Shown here: positions 1-7,805 of the stretch, piece by piece
Position numbering within the stretch: position 1 is the stretch's first letter
Layout: each line of letters starts with the position of its first letter
Origin: a virus
IMG/VR virus record: IMGVR_UViG_3300017759_000033
Span: 1 to 31,655 of that record
Length of the DNA: 31,655 bases
Strand: one strand, 5' to 3'
Position numbers and translations under genes: made by a program
Notes under the pieces: model-generated
Databases searched by the model: none
What the model was told of the DNA's origin: nothing
Seen by the model: the letters and a program-made list of their open reading frames with translations, nothing else

Positions 1-56
1 AGAAGGGCGCGCCTTTTTTTAACAACGCCTTATTTTTTTCAAAAAACAGAGAATAC
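1..56 (+). other. Leader before small terminase, possible cut terminator
   Basis: The window opens with the palindrome GGCGCGCC followed by a run of seven T. This looks like the right arm and T-tract of a terminator whose left arm lies outside the window. A second T-run follows. No convincing promoter is visible, and the terminase start has only a weak purine stretch (AGAGAA) ahead of it. Confidence 0.3.
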
Positions 57-728
57 ATGTCAAGAAAACCAAAGATAAACCCCGAATCAATCAAACGAAT
101 ATGCAATGCGATAGAGCTTGGAGCGACATACACAATCGCCGCCGAAGCCGGAGGAATATCTCGAGGGACATTGTATAATTGGTTTGACCGAGCCAAGAAA
201 CCTCGAGCAGATAAAGCGTATGTGAGATTTCTCGAGCAGTTCACCGCCGCCGAGTCTCGAGGAGCTCTCCACCTACTCGGAGAAGTGAAAAGACATAGCG
301 TCAAAGATTGGCGCGCGGCCGCATGGGTCCTCGAGCGCCGACACGACTACAAAAAAGACAAAGTCTCCGAGCGAATTTCCGAAATTCGTACAGACCCGGA
401 CAAACAAAAAACCCCCGACGATTATATGTCGCTATTGCGAGAACAACTCTTTGAGACTCGAGACATGTTAGAGAAAGCGAAATCGTCGGAGTCGTGGCAA
501 GCCGCCGCCGCGCTCCTCAAATCGTATCTCAGTCTCGCCGGTCAAATCCGAGCGCTCGAGGCGGAGGAGGGAGCTCTCGACAACCTCGACAAACTCCCAG
601 ACGACCAAGTTATCCGAGAAGCGGTCGACAGTATTATTACACTACCGCCAATATTGAGACAGCCAATAATCGAGCAAATAAACGAGCTCGGAGTCTCAAA
701 CGTTATATCGATCCAGAGGAAAAAATGA
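57..728 (+). CDS. Terminase small subunit (putative)
   Basis: A 223-residue protein that probably recognises phage DNA and hands it to the large terminase for packaging. Residues about 10-50 form a helix-turn-helix-like unit (IAAEAGGISRGTLYNWFDRA), as in many small terminases and transposase-like DNA-binding proteins. The middle and C-terminal parts are alpha-helical, Glu/Leu-rich and likely support oligomerisation. The gene is first in a packaging cassette that continues with the large terminase and portal, which is the main support for the call. Its stop overlaps the next ATG (ATGA), so the downstream gene is probably translationally coupled. Codons 112-116 carry one copy of the 13-mer AGACCCGGACAAA that recurs upstream of the G-free arrays. 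A generic HTH protein is the alternative. Confidence 0.75.
   Translation: MSRKPKINPESIKRICNAIELGATYTIAAEAGGISRGTLYNWFDRAKKPRADKAYVRFLEQFTAAESRGALHLLGEVKRHSVKDWRAAAWVLERRHDYKKDKVSERISEIRTDPDKQKTPDDYMSLLREQLFETRDMLEKAKSSESWQAAAALLKSYLSLAGQIRALEAEEGALDNLDKLPDDQVIREAVDSIITLPPILRQPIIEQINELGVSNVISIQRKK
392..404 (+). repeat. AGACCCGGACAAA 13-mer, copy a
   Basis: Exact copy of the recurring 13-mer, here inside the small terminase gene, where it encodes part of Thr-Asp-Pro-Asp-Lys. It may be a coincidence of codon use or a genuine DNA site. Confidence 0.4.
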
Positions 729-1132
729 CCGAAATCATTCTCGCCGGTTTGATTGGAGCGATTGTCGGAGTCGGAGCGACAATCGGAATATCGCAGATCA
801 ACAAAACACCGGTCCACATTCCCGACGAGACCTCGAGAGAACAACAGGAGGTTATCAAACAATTGACGAATCTCGACATCGTCAAAGAGATTTGCGCTCC
901 GGAGTATTTGACAAAACAGAGAGAGACGAATCCACATGTCGCGCCCGAGCTCCTATGCCGTGAGCTCTCGTGTCTCGTTTTCTCTCGAGGGATAGACTCA
1001 CAAACCGGAGGAAACGGAGAATGTGAGTCTATCGGAAATATATCGAGCTCAATCTCAATAATGGAATATTGCGCTCAGAAATCCGACGAGGAGCGCTCCG
1101 ACTGCATCGATAATTTTTGGCGTAGAAAATGA
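725..1132 (+). CDS. Membrane-anchored Cys-rich protein, unknown function
   Basis: A 135-residue protein. The ATG at 725 is chosen because it overlaps the small terminase stop as ATGA; the same frame is open upstream but only as a shadow. Residues 3-21 are a clear hydrophobic segment rich in Gly, Ala and Ile. A soluble domain of about 110 residues follows, with six cysteines spaced as if for disulfides and mixed charge. The layout (short cytoplasmic start, one membrane span, Cys-containing domain) fits a protein with a periplasmic face. A spanin-like or superinfection-exclusion role is possible, but I recognise no family. It sits between the two terminase subunits and overlaps both by 4 nt, so it is expressed with the packaging genes. 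Confidence 0.7.
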   Translation: MTEIILAGLIGAIVGVGATIGISQINKTPVHIPDETSREQQEVIKQLTNLDIVKEICAPEYLTKQRETNPHVAPELLCRELSCLVFSRGIDSQTGGNGECESIGNISSSISIMEYCAQKSDEERSDCIDNFWRRK

Positions 1133-2568
1133 GTCTAAAAGGTTTTGCAAAAAACATATCGAGGCTCAAATCTCGAGCCGAGAGAGACCCGCTCTCGTAC
1201 TATTGCCCGACACCGAGCCAATACGCGTATTTATGCGACCCGAGTCCGGTCAAAGCGCTAATTGGAGGAAATCAGACAGGAAAAACGGTCACGTCTTGCG
1301 CACTTTTGCTCTATGCATGCCTTAACCGACATCCGGTCCTCCGAACCGACCCTCCTCCAATAGAAGCTTGGTTGGTTACACACTCGCACGAACAGAGCCG
1401 AACAATTCAACAAAAATTACACGACCTCACACCAAAAGAGGAGCTCCATCCGGATTGCATACATATTAGGGGGCGCGGCTACAAAGGCCTTGCGCCCGTG
1501 GTCCGCTTCCGTAACGGCTCGATAATCCGCATCAAAACGGCGAATCAAGGCCTAGGATTGGAGTCGGCGACGTGTAACCTCGTAGTCGTGGACGAGCCGG
1601 TCAATATGGAAACCTACAACGCTTTACTTAGTAGAACAACTCGAGGAGGACGAGGAGGAAAACGAGGAGTCATGGCACTCAGTTTGACACCGGTCGGAGA
1701 CGTGGATGTCACATATCTAAAGGACATGATCGATGCCGGAAAAATATCCGCACATTTCGCACCGCTCACCGTGGAAGCAACGACCCCGAGAACGTGGACC
1801 GGACGCACTTTAAAGCCGCTCTTGAGCGCTGCACAAGTGGATGCCATGACTCAAAGTTACCTTCCCATAGACCGCGACGCGCGGATATTTGGCTCGTTTG
1901 ACGTCTCGCCGGTCGGAGTAATATTCGAGAACTTCGAAGACTCCATGATTTCGAGCCAACCAGTCCCCAAAAACGCAGAGCCGTATGCCTTTTGTATTGG
2001 TCTCGACCATGGCTCTCTTCCAAATTCGAATGTCGCTGTGCTTTGTTGTGTCTCGATGCGAGACCCCCAAAACCCGAGAGTCTATGTCCTAGCCGAGTAT
2101 GTCTCCGGCCAAGCTCCTCCAGAACATCACGCCCGAGCAATTCTCGAGATGTGCAAATCTCAAGGGGTAGACCCTAAAATATGCAAGTGGACCGGAGACG
2201 GCGAGCACCACGGAAGCCGCGGTCGAGACGGACACAAGATGTCTAATATTATGTTGATGCGAGCATTCGAGAACATCCTCGGGTATCCTCCGAGAAATCT
2301 ACCTTGGACCATTCGTCGAGCTCGCAAGGGTAGACATTCGGTTTACTTTGGAGCGAGCTTGATACATTCGATTCAATCGCGCCGGCATTTTTGGATTCGT
2401 CCCGAATGTACACATACGATTCGCAGCATTCGAACGTGGACGATGAAGAAAAAACAGTATCAAAGGAGCCGAGACCCAAATCAACATTGTATCGATGCCC
2501 TTAGATATGGACTACTTCCAACCCTCGATTATAGAATAGACACTCCAACCCGAATCCGAGTTATGTAA
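1129..2568 (+). CDS. terL: Terminase large subunit (packaging ATPase-nuclease)
   Basis: A 479-residue motor that threads DNA into the prohead and cuts it. The N-terminal ATPase has Walker A GGNQTGKT at residues 46-53 and a Walker B-type strand LVVVDE ending at Asp155-Glu156. The C-terminal RNase H-like nuclease shows the expected acidic residues: Asp293 in CIGLDHG, Asp356 in KWTGDGEHH, and an Asp in HCIDALRYG near the end. The length is normal for the family. The start overlaps the previous stop (ATGA), and the stop overlaps the portal ATG (TAATG), so three or four packaging proteins are made from one coupled message. Confidence is high because all catalytic motifs are present in order. Confidence 0.96.
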   Translation: MSLKGFAKNISRLKSRAERDPLSYYCPTPSQYAYLCDPSPVKALIGGNQTGKTVTSCALLLYACLNRHPVLRTDPPPIEAWLVTHSHEQSRTIQQKLHDLTPKEELHPDCIHIRGRGYKGLAPVVRFRNGSIIRIKTANQGLGLESATCNLVVVDEPVNMETYNALLSRTTRGGRGGKRGVMALSLTPVGDVDVTYLKDMIDAGKISAHFAPLTVEATTPRTWTGRTLKPLLSAAQVDAMTQSYLPIDRDARIFGSFDVSPVGVIFENFEDSMISSQPVPKNAEPYAFCIGLDHGSLPNSNVAVLCCVSMRDPQNPRVYVLAEYVSGQAPPEHHARAILEMCKSQGVDPKICKWTGDGEHHGSRGRDGHKMSNIMLMRAFENILGYPPRNLPWTIRRARKGRHSVYFGASLIHSIQSRRHFWIRPECTHTIRSIRTWTMKKKQYQRSRDPNQHCIDALRYGLLPTLDYRIDTPTRIRVM

Positions 2569-4031
2569 TGTTATACGACGATGTCCCACCGAAACCACAA
2601 GCGCCCGACGACTACAATCAAAAAAGATGGAACCACACCGCCTTAAGGCGACGCATTTGTCAAGGTATATACGAGGACGATCTCGTTTTTGAGCTTAAAA
2701 GGCACTTTCCGACCGATCGTCTCGAGGTTCTCGGCCCTCCGGATTTGAGCTCGAATTGTTTGTTGCAAATCTCGCAACAATTAGCAATGCTATATCACCA
2801 AGAGCCCACGGTCACACACGGAGAGACCGACATATCGGAGCTCGTCGGACGAGCCGGATTCGTGAGCACCGCCGGATTTTTTCAGCTAATGTCCAGAGTC
2901 CAAATGTTAACAATTGCATTGCGCGAATGTTTTGTACGTATTGACGTAACTCCAGACCGACCCGACGAGCTCGTCCGGACTCCAAGTCTGTTATATCGAG
3001 TCGTTACTCCGGATTTCGTGATTTGCGAGGCGAGTCCAGATGCCCCCGACACACCCTTATATTATCAAGAGATTAGACTCCGAGTCGATCCCGAGACACA
3101 TCGTCCGATTTGGATCGCGGACTGTTTGGACATCCGAGACGAAGACAACCCCAAATTCGCTTTATACACAATAAGTCCGACCGGACAGCTCGAAGACGAT
3201 GTAACAGAAAAATATCTCGGACAGCCAGCCATGATTGGCGACAAATATCCTTATAGATCATCCGAGGGACGTCCATTCCTACCAGTCCAATTGTACCATG
3301 CCGAGAAAACCGGAGTATTGTTCGACGCATTTTCGCAATCCCAAATTTGTTATGGTTCTCTTACGGCGAGCGCCCTTTTTAGTTTTTATGTGAAATGCGT
3401 ACGCGATAATTCATGGCCTCAAAAATTTGCAGTCGGCGTATATCCGATGGGATTGTCTCAAGCCGACGGAGACATGACGAGCCGCCGCGCGTCAATCACA
3501 ACGGACCCGAGCTCGATACTGATGTTCGCCGGAGACCCAGACTCAAACGCTCAGCCGATGATTGGCACATTCCAATTCTCGGACCCCGACAAAATCCTCG
3601 AGTCAATTACAAAATACGAAACGAGAGTATGTTCGAGCGCCGGATTGAGCGCCGAAATCTTGAGACAATCCGGCGACCCGCGCTCCGGATTTGCGATTTC
3701 TCTCTCTAGGGAAGGCCAGCGCCAAGCCACTAAAAAATTCGCTCCTGTTTTTAGATATGTCGATGAGATGACAATCGCCAAATCTGCAATGTTAGCGAAT
3801 CGATTCCTCGGGACCAATCTTCCCGAGCGCGGATATAGAGTCCAATATCAACCAATCGGACTCAGCGCAGAGGAGCAACAAAAACAGACCGAGGACATAA
3901 TTAAGCAACTCGGAGCCGGTTTGATTTCTCCGGTTGACGCAATCATGAAATTAAATCCGGATCTCGATGCCCAAGAAGCGAGAGCCGAGCTCGACCGAAT
4001 TCGACGAGAGCGCGCAGAGTACAAAGTCTAA
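2568..4031 (+). CDS. Portal protein
   Basis: A 487-residue protein directly after the large terminase, the usual place for the portal ring through which DNA enters and leaves the head. The composition is mixed alpha/beta with no membrane spans. The C-terminal region (about residues 355-487) is helical and charged, resembling the stem and wing helices of portals, and ends in an acidic, Arg-rich helix. The ATG overlaps the terminase stop and there is no clear Shine-Dalgarno, which implies coupling. The call rests on position, length and general sequence character rather than a single diagnostic motif. Confidence 0.88.
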   Translation: MLYDDVPPKPQAPDDYNQKRWNHTALRRRICQGIYEDDLVFELKRHFPTDRLEVLGPPDLSSNCLLQISQQLAMLYHQEPTVTHGETDISELVGRAGFVSTAGFFQLMSRVQMLTIALRECFVRIDVTPDRPDELVRTPSLLYRVVTPDFVICEASPDAPDTPLYYQEIRLRVDPETHRPIWIADCLDIRDEDNPKFALYTISPTGQLEDDVTEKYLGQPAMIGDKYPYRSSEGRPFLPVQLYHAEKTGVLFDAFSQSQICYGSLTASALFSFYVKCVRDNSWPQKFAVGVYPMGLSQADGDMTSRRASITTDPSSILMFAGDPDSNAQPMIGTFQFSDPDKILESITKYETRVCSSAGLSAEILRQSGDPRSGFAISLSREGQRQATKKFAPVFRYVDEMTIAKSAMLANRFLGTNLPERGYRVQYQPIGLSAEEQQKQTEDIIKQLGAGLISPVDAIMKLNPDLDAQEARAELDRIRRERAEYKV

Positions 4032-4046
4032 AAACCTAGGTTCACC

Positions 4047-4059
4047 AGACCCGAACAAA
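4047..4059 (+). repeat. AGACCCGAACAAA 13-mer, copy b (one mismatch)
   Basis: Variant of the recurring 13-mer with A for G at position 8. It lies 14 bp upstream of array R1, the same spacing as copy c before array R3. Confidence 0.6.
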
Positions 4060-4073
4060 GTAGAAAATAAATC

Positions 4074-4106
4074 TTATCACTACCATCACTACCATCACTA
4101 CCATCA
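4074..4106 (+). repeat. G-free 9-bp tandem array R1
   Basis: TT, then three exact ATCACTACC units, then ATCA: 33 bp with no G on the + strand. It ends 27 nt before the scaffold start. A TTG codon directly abuts it, but the ATG at 4134 with GGAG is the better start. Confidence 0.95.
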
Positions 4107-4133
4107 TTGACCCAAAAAACCCGAGGAGACTAC

Positions 4134-4784
4134 ATGGCTGAAATAACACACGAAGGAAAAATCTATGTGCTGAAAAGCGCAATGGAAAACATAATAAAGG
4201 AGCGAGTCTCGAAGGTCGCAACGAGAGCAAACGGAGCCGAATCCAGAGTCGCAGAGCTCGAGGCAAAACTCGAGGAAAATCGAAAAAGTTTGACCTCGGT
4301 CGATTTGCTCAATACACAATTAACCGAGCTCAAATCCAAGCTTGAGAGCTCCGAGACTCGATTCTCGAGATACCAATCGATATCAAAACATGGATTGACA
4401 GATCCGGATTTGGTCGACGCTATAGAATGGCAATACGAGAGAGCTCAATCCAAACTAAATAAAAAGGACCGCGTCTCGTTGTCAAATTGGCTCGAGGGAC
4501 ATGTAACAAATCCGGAGCAAGCTCCAAGCCTATTACGACCCCACCTCCAAAAGCTCGCCCCCGAGCCGACCGGAGCTCCGGAGCCGAGCTCGATTCCAGA
4601 GCGACCCCCCGAGACAAAGCAAGCGATGCCCACAACCCCACCACCCAACGCAAACGCACGCAGCATGCCCGCTCCGGAGGTTGGAAATTGGCAAGACAGC
4701 GCCCTCAAAGACCCAAAACTCTATAGACAATACAGAGAAAAATTCAAAGAAGAATATGAAAGTCGCAGAAAAAGAAGGAGCTAG
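4134..4784 (+). CDS. Scaffold-like coiled-coil head protein (putative)
   Basis: A 216-residue protein. The ATG at 4134 is preferred over the upstream TTG at 4107 because it has GGAG 6 nt upstream. Residues about 15-85 are a Glu/Lys/Leu-rich coiled coil (VAELEAKLEENRKSL and similar). A Pro-rich linker spans about 140-185, and a basic helix (KFKEEYESRRKRRS) ends the protein. A coiled-coil core with a basic C-terminal helix is the usual plan of capsid scaffolding proteins, whose C-terminus binds the coat. Its place between portal and major capsid agrees. No protease gene was recognised nearby, so if it is a scaffold it may leave intact. A minor head protein is the alternative. Confidence 0.6.
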   Translation: MAEITHEGKIYVLKSAMENIIKERVSKVATRANGAESRVAELEAKLEENRKSLTSVDLLNTQLTELKSKLESSETRFSRYQSISKHGLTDPDLVDAIEWQYERAQSKLNKKDRVSLSNWLEGHVTNPEQAPSLLRPHLQKLAPEPTGAPEPSSIPERPPETKQAMPTTPPPNANARSMPAPEVGNWQDSALKDPKLYRQYREKFKEEYESRRKRRS

Positions 4785-4786
4785 AA

Positions 4787-5098
4787 ATGCCCGAGGATTT
4801 GAGAAGCGCAAATATTTACCCACACATACACGTATTCACCGCCGGCGACGCGGCAATGACCGAAATCCAGTTACCGAGCGCCTCGAATAGAATAACGGTC
4901 GGATGCGAGAACAAAGACTTGTATGTCGCCCAAAACGGAGCCACAGACGCAGAAGCGCCGCCGAGCGCAAAAGCGTTCATACCCAAAAACAACTACTTGC
5001 AATTAAGAATTGGTCGTGGTACAAATAGAGCAAACAGTATTTTTATATCGAGTCAAAGTGGCTCGGCGAGCGTTATTTTGATACTCGAGGAAATTTGA
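4787..5098 (+). CDS. Small structural protein, paralog of the 7240 gene
   Basis: A 103-residue, beta-rich protein with no membrane span. It aligns along its whole length with the product of 7240-7542: both start near the N-terminus with DLRS-x-N-x-YP, share LQLPS or IQLPS, then YV-x-QN-x-ATD, then an FI and G-x-GT-x-R segment, and end with a hydrophobic strand before Glu. The pair therefore arose by duplication. The repeated small beta domain in a head-gene cluster suggests a capsid decoration or head-fibre adaptor, but this is inference. GGAG lies 8 nt before the ATG, and the gene follows the scaffold by 2 nt. Confidence 0.75.
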   Translation: MPEDLRSANIYPHIHVFTAGDAAMTEIQLPSASNRITVGCENKDLYVAQNGATDAEAPPSAKAFIPKNNYLQLRIGRGTNRANSIFISSQSGSASVILILEEI

Positions 5099-5102
5099 TG
5101 CT

Positions 5103-5369
5103 ATGGCATTTCTATTGTTTGGAACCGGCTCCGGAGGAGACTCCGAGGAAATGAAACAAGCCGATTTGACATCTCAAGTAGACTCGAACCGTACCTCGTT
5201 TACAGTCCCCGAGGAATATACAGCCGGATCGCTCCGAGTATATTACAACGGAGTCCGACAAACCGAAGGGAACACCTTTAACGAGCACAACTCGACAACA
5301 TTTACGACAAATTTTACACCGATTACAGGAGACTACCTAACAATCGATTATTCCCCAAATACAACATAA
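5103..5369 (+). CDS. Small beta-rich structural protein
   Basis: An 88-residue protein. Residues about 30-88 follow a pattern common in phage virion proteins: S-x-T-x-F-TVP-x-x-Y-x-x-GSLRVYYNGVRQ, then a TTFTT strand, then P-x-x-GD-x-L-x-x-DYS. This is usually a small beta domain found in decoration or fibre-tip proteins. A related pattern appears at the C-terminus of the next gene (LINSMLVFKNGL ... LVQNDMLIVVF), so the two may be structurally similar. GAGG lies about 12 nt ahead of the ATG. The exact role is not known. Confidence 0.7.
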   Translation: MAFLLFGTGSGGDSEEMKQADLTSQVDSNRTSFTVPEEYTAGSLRVYYNGVRQTEGNTFNEHNSTTFTTNFTPITGDYLTIDYSPNTT

Positions 5370-5389
5370 ATCTATAGAGGAAAAATAAC

Positions 5390-7126
5390 ATGGGTAGTGT
5401 TCAAATTCGCTCCGGTCAGATCCAAGACGCCGCGGTCTTGACCGGAAAAATCGCCGATTCGGCAATTACGACAGTAAAATTAAATGATGGTTCTATAACC
5501 TCCGGAAAAATCGGAGCAAGTGCCATTCTCACCGCCGCGCTCAATGACTCCGCAGTCACCGAACAAAAGCTTGGAAGCGCATCCGTTTCTACGGCAAAAT
5601 TACAGGACGACGCGGTCACATCGGCGAAATTAGGAGCCGGCGCGGTCGATACAAGCGCTCTCGGAGCGCTCGCCGTAACGACAGCAAAAATATCCAACTC
5701 GGCGATCGATGCAAGCAAATTAGCATCAAATGCCGTCGAGACCGCAAAAATAAACGATTCCGCGGTCACCGGTCAGAAGCTCGCAGCGAATGCCGTCGAC
5801 GCATCCAAGATGAATTTAACCGGTACATTCGATTTCTCCTCGGGAACAATCCGAGTCCCTACGACACCGACCAACAACAACGACGCAGTATCCAAAAAAT
5901 ACGCCGACGAGCTCGCTCAAGGCCGACACTACAAAGAGCCGGTCAAAGTCGCTCCCGACTCAAATATCGACATTTCGAGCCTACCGGCGAGCGTAGATTC
6001 GCAAAGTCTCAGCACCGACGACCGCATGCTCCTAAAATCTCAGACCGATTCGTCTGAAAATGGCGTTTGGTTGTATAAAGGGAGCGGAAATGCCGCGGTT
6101 CGATCATCAGACATGGATGTCGGCTCCGAATTTCCGAGCGCCGCAATTCTTGTTTTACTTGGTACAAACCAATTCAAACAATATATTTGCAACCTCACAG
6201 CAGCTCCAAATGTCGGATCTGACAACATTACATTTGTACAATATGCCGGAGCCGGAGCCGATGGCATAACCGCGTCTCAAGGCTTGACCCGAGTCGGAAA
6301 CGACATCCAAATCGCCAGCGCCGGAGTCTCGACAGCGAAAATCGCCGATTCCGCTATTACAACAGCCAAATTATCCGACAATAGTATTACCTCGGGAAAA
6401 ATTTCCGACAATAGTATTACATCGGCAAAAATGGCCGACGACAGTATCGGAGCCGACGAGCTCATCGATGCCAGTGTTGGAACCGTTGCAATTGCGAATT
6501 CCGCAATTACCGCGGCGAAATTGGCGAGCAACTCGGTCGAGTCGGCAAAAATAGCGAATGCCGCCGTGGACTCCAATAAACTAGCCTCGAATGCAGTTGA
6601 GACAGCCAAAGTATCCGATTCGGCTATTACGGCGGCGAAATTGGCTTCGAATGCAGTTGAGACAGCCAAAGTACTAGACTCCGCAATTACAGCGGCGAAA
6701 TTGGCGAGCAACTCGGTAGAGTCCGACAAGATTCAGAGCTCCGCGGTCACCTCGTCAAAAATCCAAAACGGCGCTGTGGGCACATCTGCTCTCGCCGCTA
6801 CCGGAGTTACGACAGCAAAAATCGCCGATTCCGCTATTACGGCAGCGAAATTAGGATTGACATATCGTCAAGAGGGATTCCAAATCGGAAACAACTCGAC
6901 AACGACGATCGATCTATCCGTAGCCGTTCCGAGCAATCTCATTAACTCTATGCTGGTATTTAAGAACGGTCTCGCAATTCGCAACATGACGGCGCTCGGA
7001 GACACAGCAGCAGACAACGACGAATTTAATGTCGCCGGCAGCGGAGGAAGCGGAGGCGTATGCCGTTTGACCGTGGGATCCGCGCTCGTTCAAAACGACA
7101 TGTTGATTGTCGTATTTGCTACCTAA
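5390..7126 (+). CDS. Repeat-rich fibre protein (head or tail fibre)
   Basis: A 578-residue protein dominated by a degenerate repeat of roughly 10 residues of the form S-A-[IV]-T-x-[AG]-K-[LI]-x-[DS]-N. About a dozen copies lie before residue 145 and about twenty between 305 and 485. Between them is a globular domain with AVSKKYADELAQGR near 163-176. The C-terminal 90 residues form a beta domain ending in IVVFAT. Such Ala/Ser/Lys repeats are typical of elongated trimeric fibres. Its place among head genes, upstream of the capsid gene, suggests a head fibre, though a tail fibre cannot be excluded. The ribosome-binding site is AGAGGA. The DNA repeats invite recombination and length change. Confidence 0.75.
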   Translation: MGSVQIRSGQIQDAAVLTGKIADSAITTVKLNDGSITSGKIGASAILTAALNDSAVTEQKLGSASVSTAKLQDDAVTSAKLGAGAVDTSALGALAVTTAKISNSAIDASKLASNAVETAKINDSAVTGQKLAANAVDASKMNLTGTFDFSSGTIRVPTTPTNNNDAVSKKYADELAQGRHYKEPVKVAPDSNIDISSLPASVDSQSLSTDDRMLLKSQTDSSENGVWLYKGSGNAAVRSSDMDVGSEFPSAAILVLLGTNQFKQYICNLTAAPNVGSDNITFVQYAGAGADGITASQGLTRVGNDIQIASAGVSTAKIADSAITTAKLSDNSITSGKISDNSITSAKMADDSIGADELIDASVGTVAIANSAITAAKLASNSVESAKIANAAVDSNKLASNAVETAKVSDSAITAAKLASNAVETAKVLDSAITAAKLASNSVESDKIQSSAVTSSKIQNGAVGTSALAATGVTTAKIADSAITAAKLGLTYRQEGFQIGNNSTTTIDLSVAVPSNLINSMLVFKNGLAIRNMTALGDTAADNDEFNVAGSGGSGGVCRLTVGSALVQNDMLIVVFAT

Positions 7127-7239
7127 ACCATAGACACAAAAATCTAAAAACTGATGCGTCGAGCTCGGCTCCTTGAGCTCGGCGTATCATTATCACTACC
7201 ATCACTACCATCACTACCATCACGACCGGAGCTCCAGAC
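7127..7239 (+). promoter_or_regulatory. Leader with hairpin and G-free array R2
   Basis: Between the fibre gene and the 7240 gene. A 7-bp inverted repeat (CGAGCTC at 7160-7166 with GAGCTCG at 7175-7181, 8-nt loop) precedes GGCGTATCAT, which also precedes array R6. Array R2 then leads into CCGGAGCTCCAGACATGG. The hairpin has no T-tract, so it is not a standard terminator. Confidence 0.5.
7190..7222 (+). repeat. G-free 9-bp tandem array R2
   Basis: TT plus three ATCACTACC units plus ATCA; the next five bases (CGACC) extend it as a variant fourth unit. The start codon is 18 nt downstream, with GGAG between. Confidence 0.95.
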
Positions 7240-7542
7240 ATGGCCACCGACCTACGATCGACAAACGAATATCCAATATTCAAAACAATTTCATGCGATG
7301 CGACAACAACAAAATTGCAACTACCCTCGAGCGCCAAATCGATTCGAATCGGCTCCGAAGGCGGTATCGTTTATGTCTGTCAAAACGACGCGACCGACGG
7401 CGGAGCGCTACCGACACACTATATATTTATTGGGCAGGGAGACACGCTCGAGATTATTCTCGGGACCGGTACACAACGCCGCGACGTCTTTATTGCATCC
7501 AAAACAGGGACGATCAATATTTGTGTAATGTTATCGGAATAG
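7240..7542 (+). CDS. Small structural protein, paralog of the 4787 gene
   Basis: A 100-residue, beta-rich protein homologous to the 4787-5098 product by direct comparison (shared DLRS, YP, LQLPS, YV-x-QN-x-ATD and G-x-GT-x-R segments in the same order). It likely forms a small beta barrel in the virion, perhaps a decoration protein; no enzymatic motif is visible. It follows array R2 and a GGAG ribosome-binding site 8 nt before the ATG. The two paralogs bracket the 5103 and 5390 genes, so the cassette may have grown by duplication. Confidence 0.75.
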   Translation: MATDLRSTNEYPIFKTISCDATTTKLQLPSSAKSIRIGSEGGIVYVCQNDATDGGALPTHYIFIGQGDTLEIILGTGTQRRDVFIASKTGTINICVMLSE

Positions 7543-7544
7543 CC

Positions 7545-7805
7545 ATGGCAAGAGACTACAAACGGGAATACAAATTATTTCACTCGTCCACAAAAGCCAA
7601 AAAACAAAGAGCAATGCGGAACACGGCTCGACGTCGAATGGTCAAGGCCGGACTCGTGAAGAAAGGCGACGGAAAACATGTCGACCACATCAAACCGCTC
7701 TCCAAGGGAGGGACGAACGGTCGGAAAAACCTCCGAGTCGTCTCGGCGAAAACCAATTTGAGAAAAGGAGCTCGGACAACAGCCAGAAGGAAAAAACGGA
7801 AATGA
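7545..7805 (+). CDS. Small basic HNH-type protein
   Basis: An 86-residue, very basic protein. The ATG at 7545 follows the previous stop by 2 nt. Residues about 45-75 carry the HNH-like core HVDHIKPLSKGGTNGRKNL followed by N-x-x-KG, the beta-beta-alpha-metal layout of small phage HNH nucleases. The CxxC zinc knuckles seen in longer members are missing. The flanks are Arg/Lys-rich and could bind DNA. HNH proteins often sit near terminase and portal genes and assist packaging cleavage, but this one lies just before the capsid genes. Nuclease activity is plausible, not shown. The stop overlaps the next start (ATGA). Confidence 0.75.
   Translation: MARDYKREYKLFHSSTKAKKQRAMRNTARRRMVKAGLVKKGDGKHVDHIKPLSKGGTNGRKNLRVVSAKTNLRKGARTTARRKKRK

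Larger units (their letters stand above)
4032..4133 (+). promoter_or_regulatory. Leader holding 13-mer and G-free array R1
   Basis: A gap of about 100 bp between portal and scaffold genes, unusual in this tightly packed cassette. In order it has the palindrome ACCTAGGT, the 13-mer variant at 4047, an A/T-rich 14-bp spacer, array R1 at 4074-4106, and a GGAG ribosome-binding site 6 nt before the ATG at 4134. The block from the 13-mer to the array is nearly identical to the one at 10544-10603. Confidence 0.6.

Noticed and set aside
4074-4106. The 9-bp tandem units look like a tiny CRISPR array or microsatellite.
   Set aside because: Units are directly adjacent with no spacers, number is almost constant, and all copies sit before starts; neither CRISPR nor slippage explains this.
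4107-4133. TTG starts directly after arrays R1 and R4.
   Set aside because: ATG codons with GGAG at proper distance lie 15-27 nt downstream, and the extra residues look like translated leader.
7159-7182. Hairpin before array R2 taken as a terminator.
   Set aside because: No T-tract follows, and it is made of the GAGCTC hexamer that is abundant everywhere in this genome.
7192-7222. G-quadruplex on the strand opposite to the arrays.
   Set aside because: Only GG doublets with 7-nt loops occur, three per array, which is too weak to claim.
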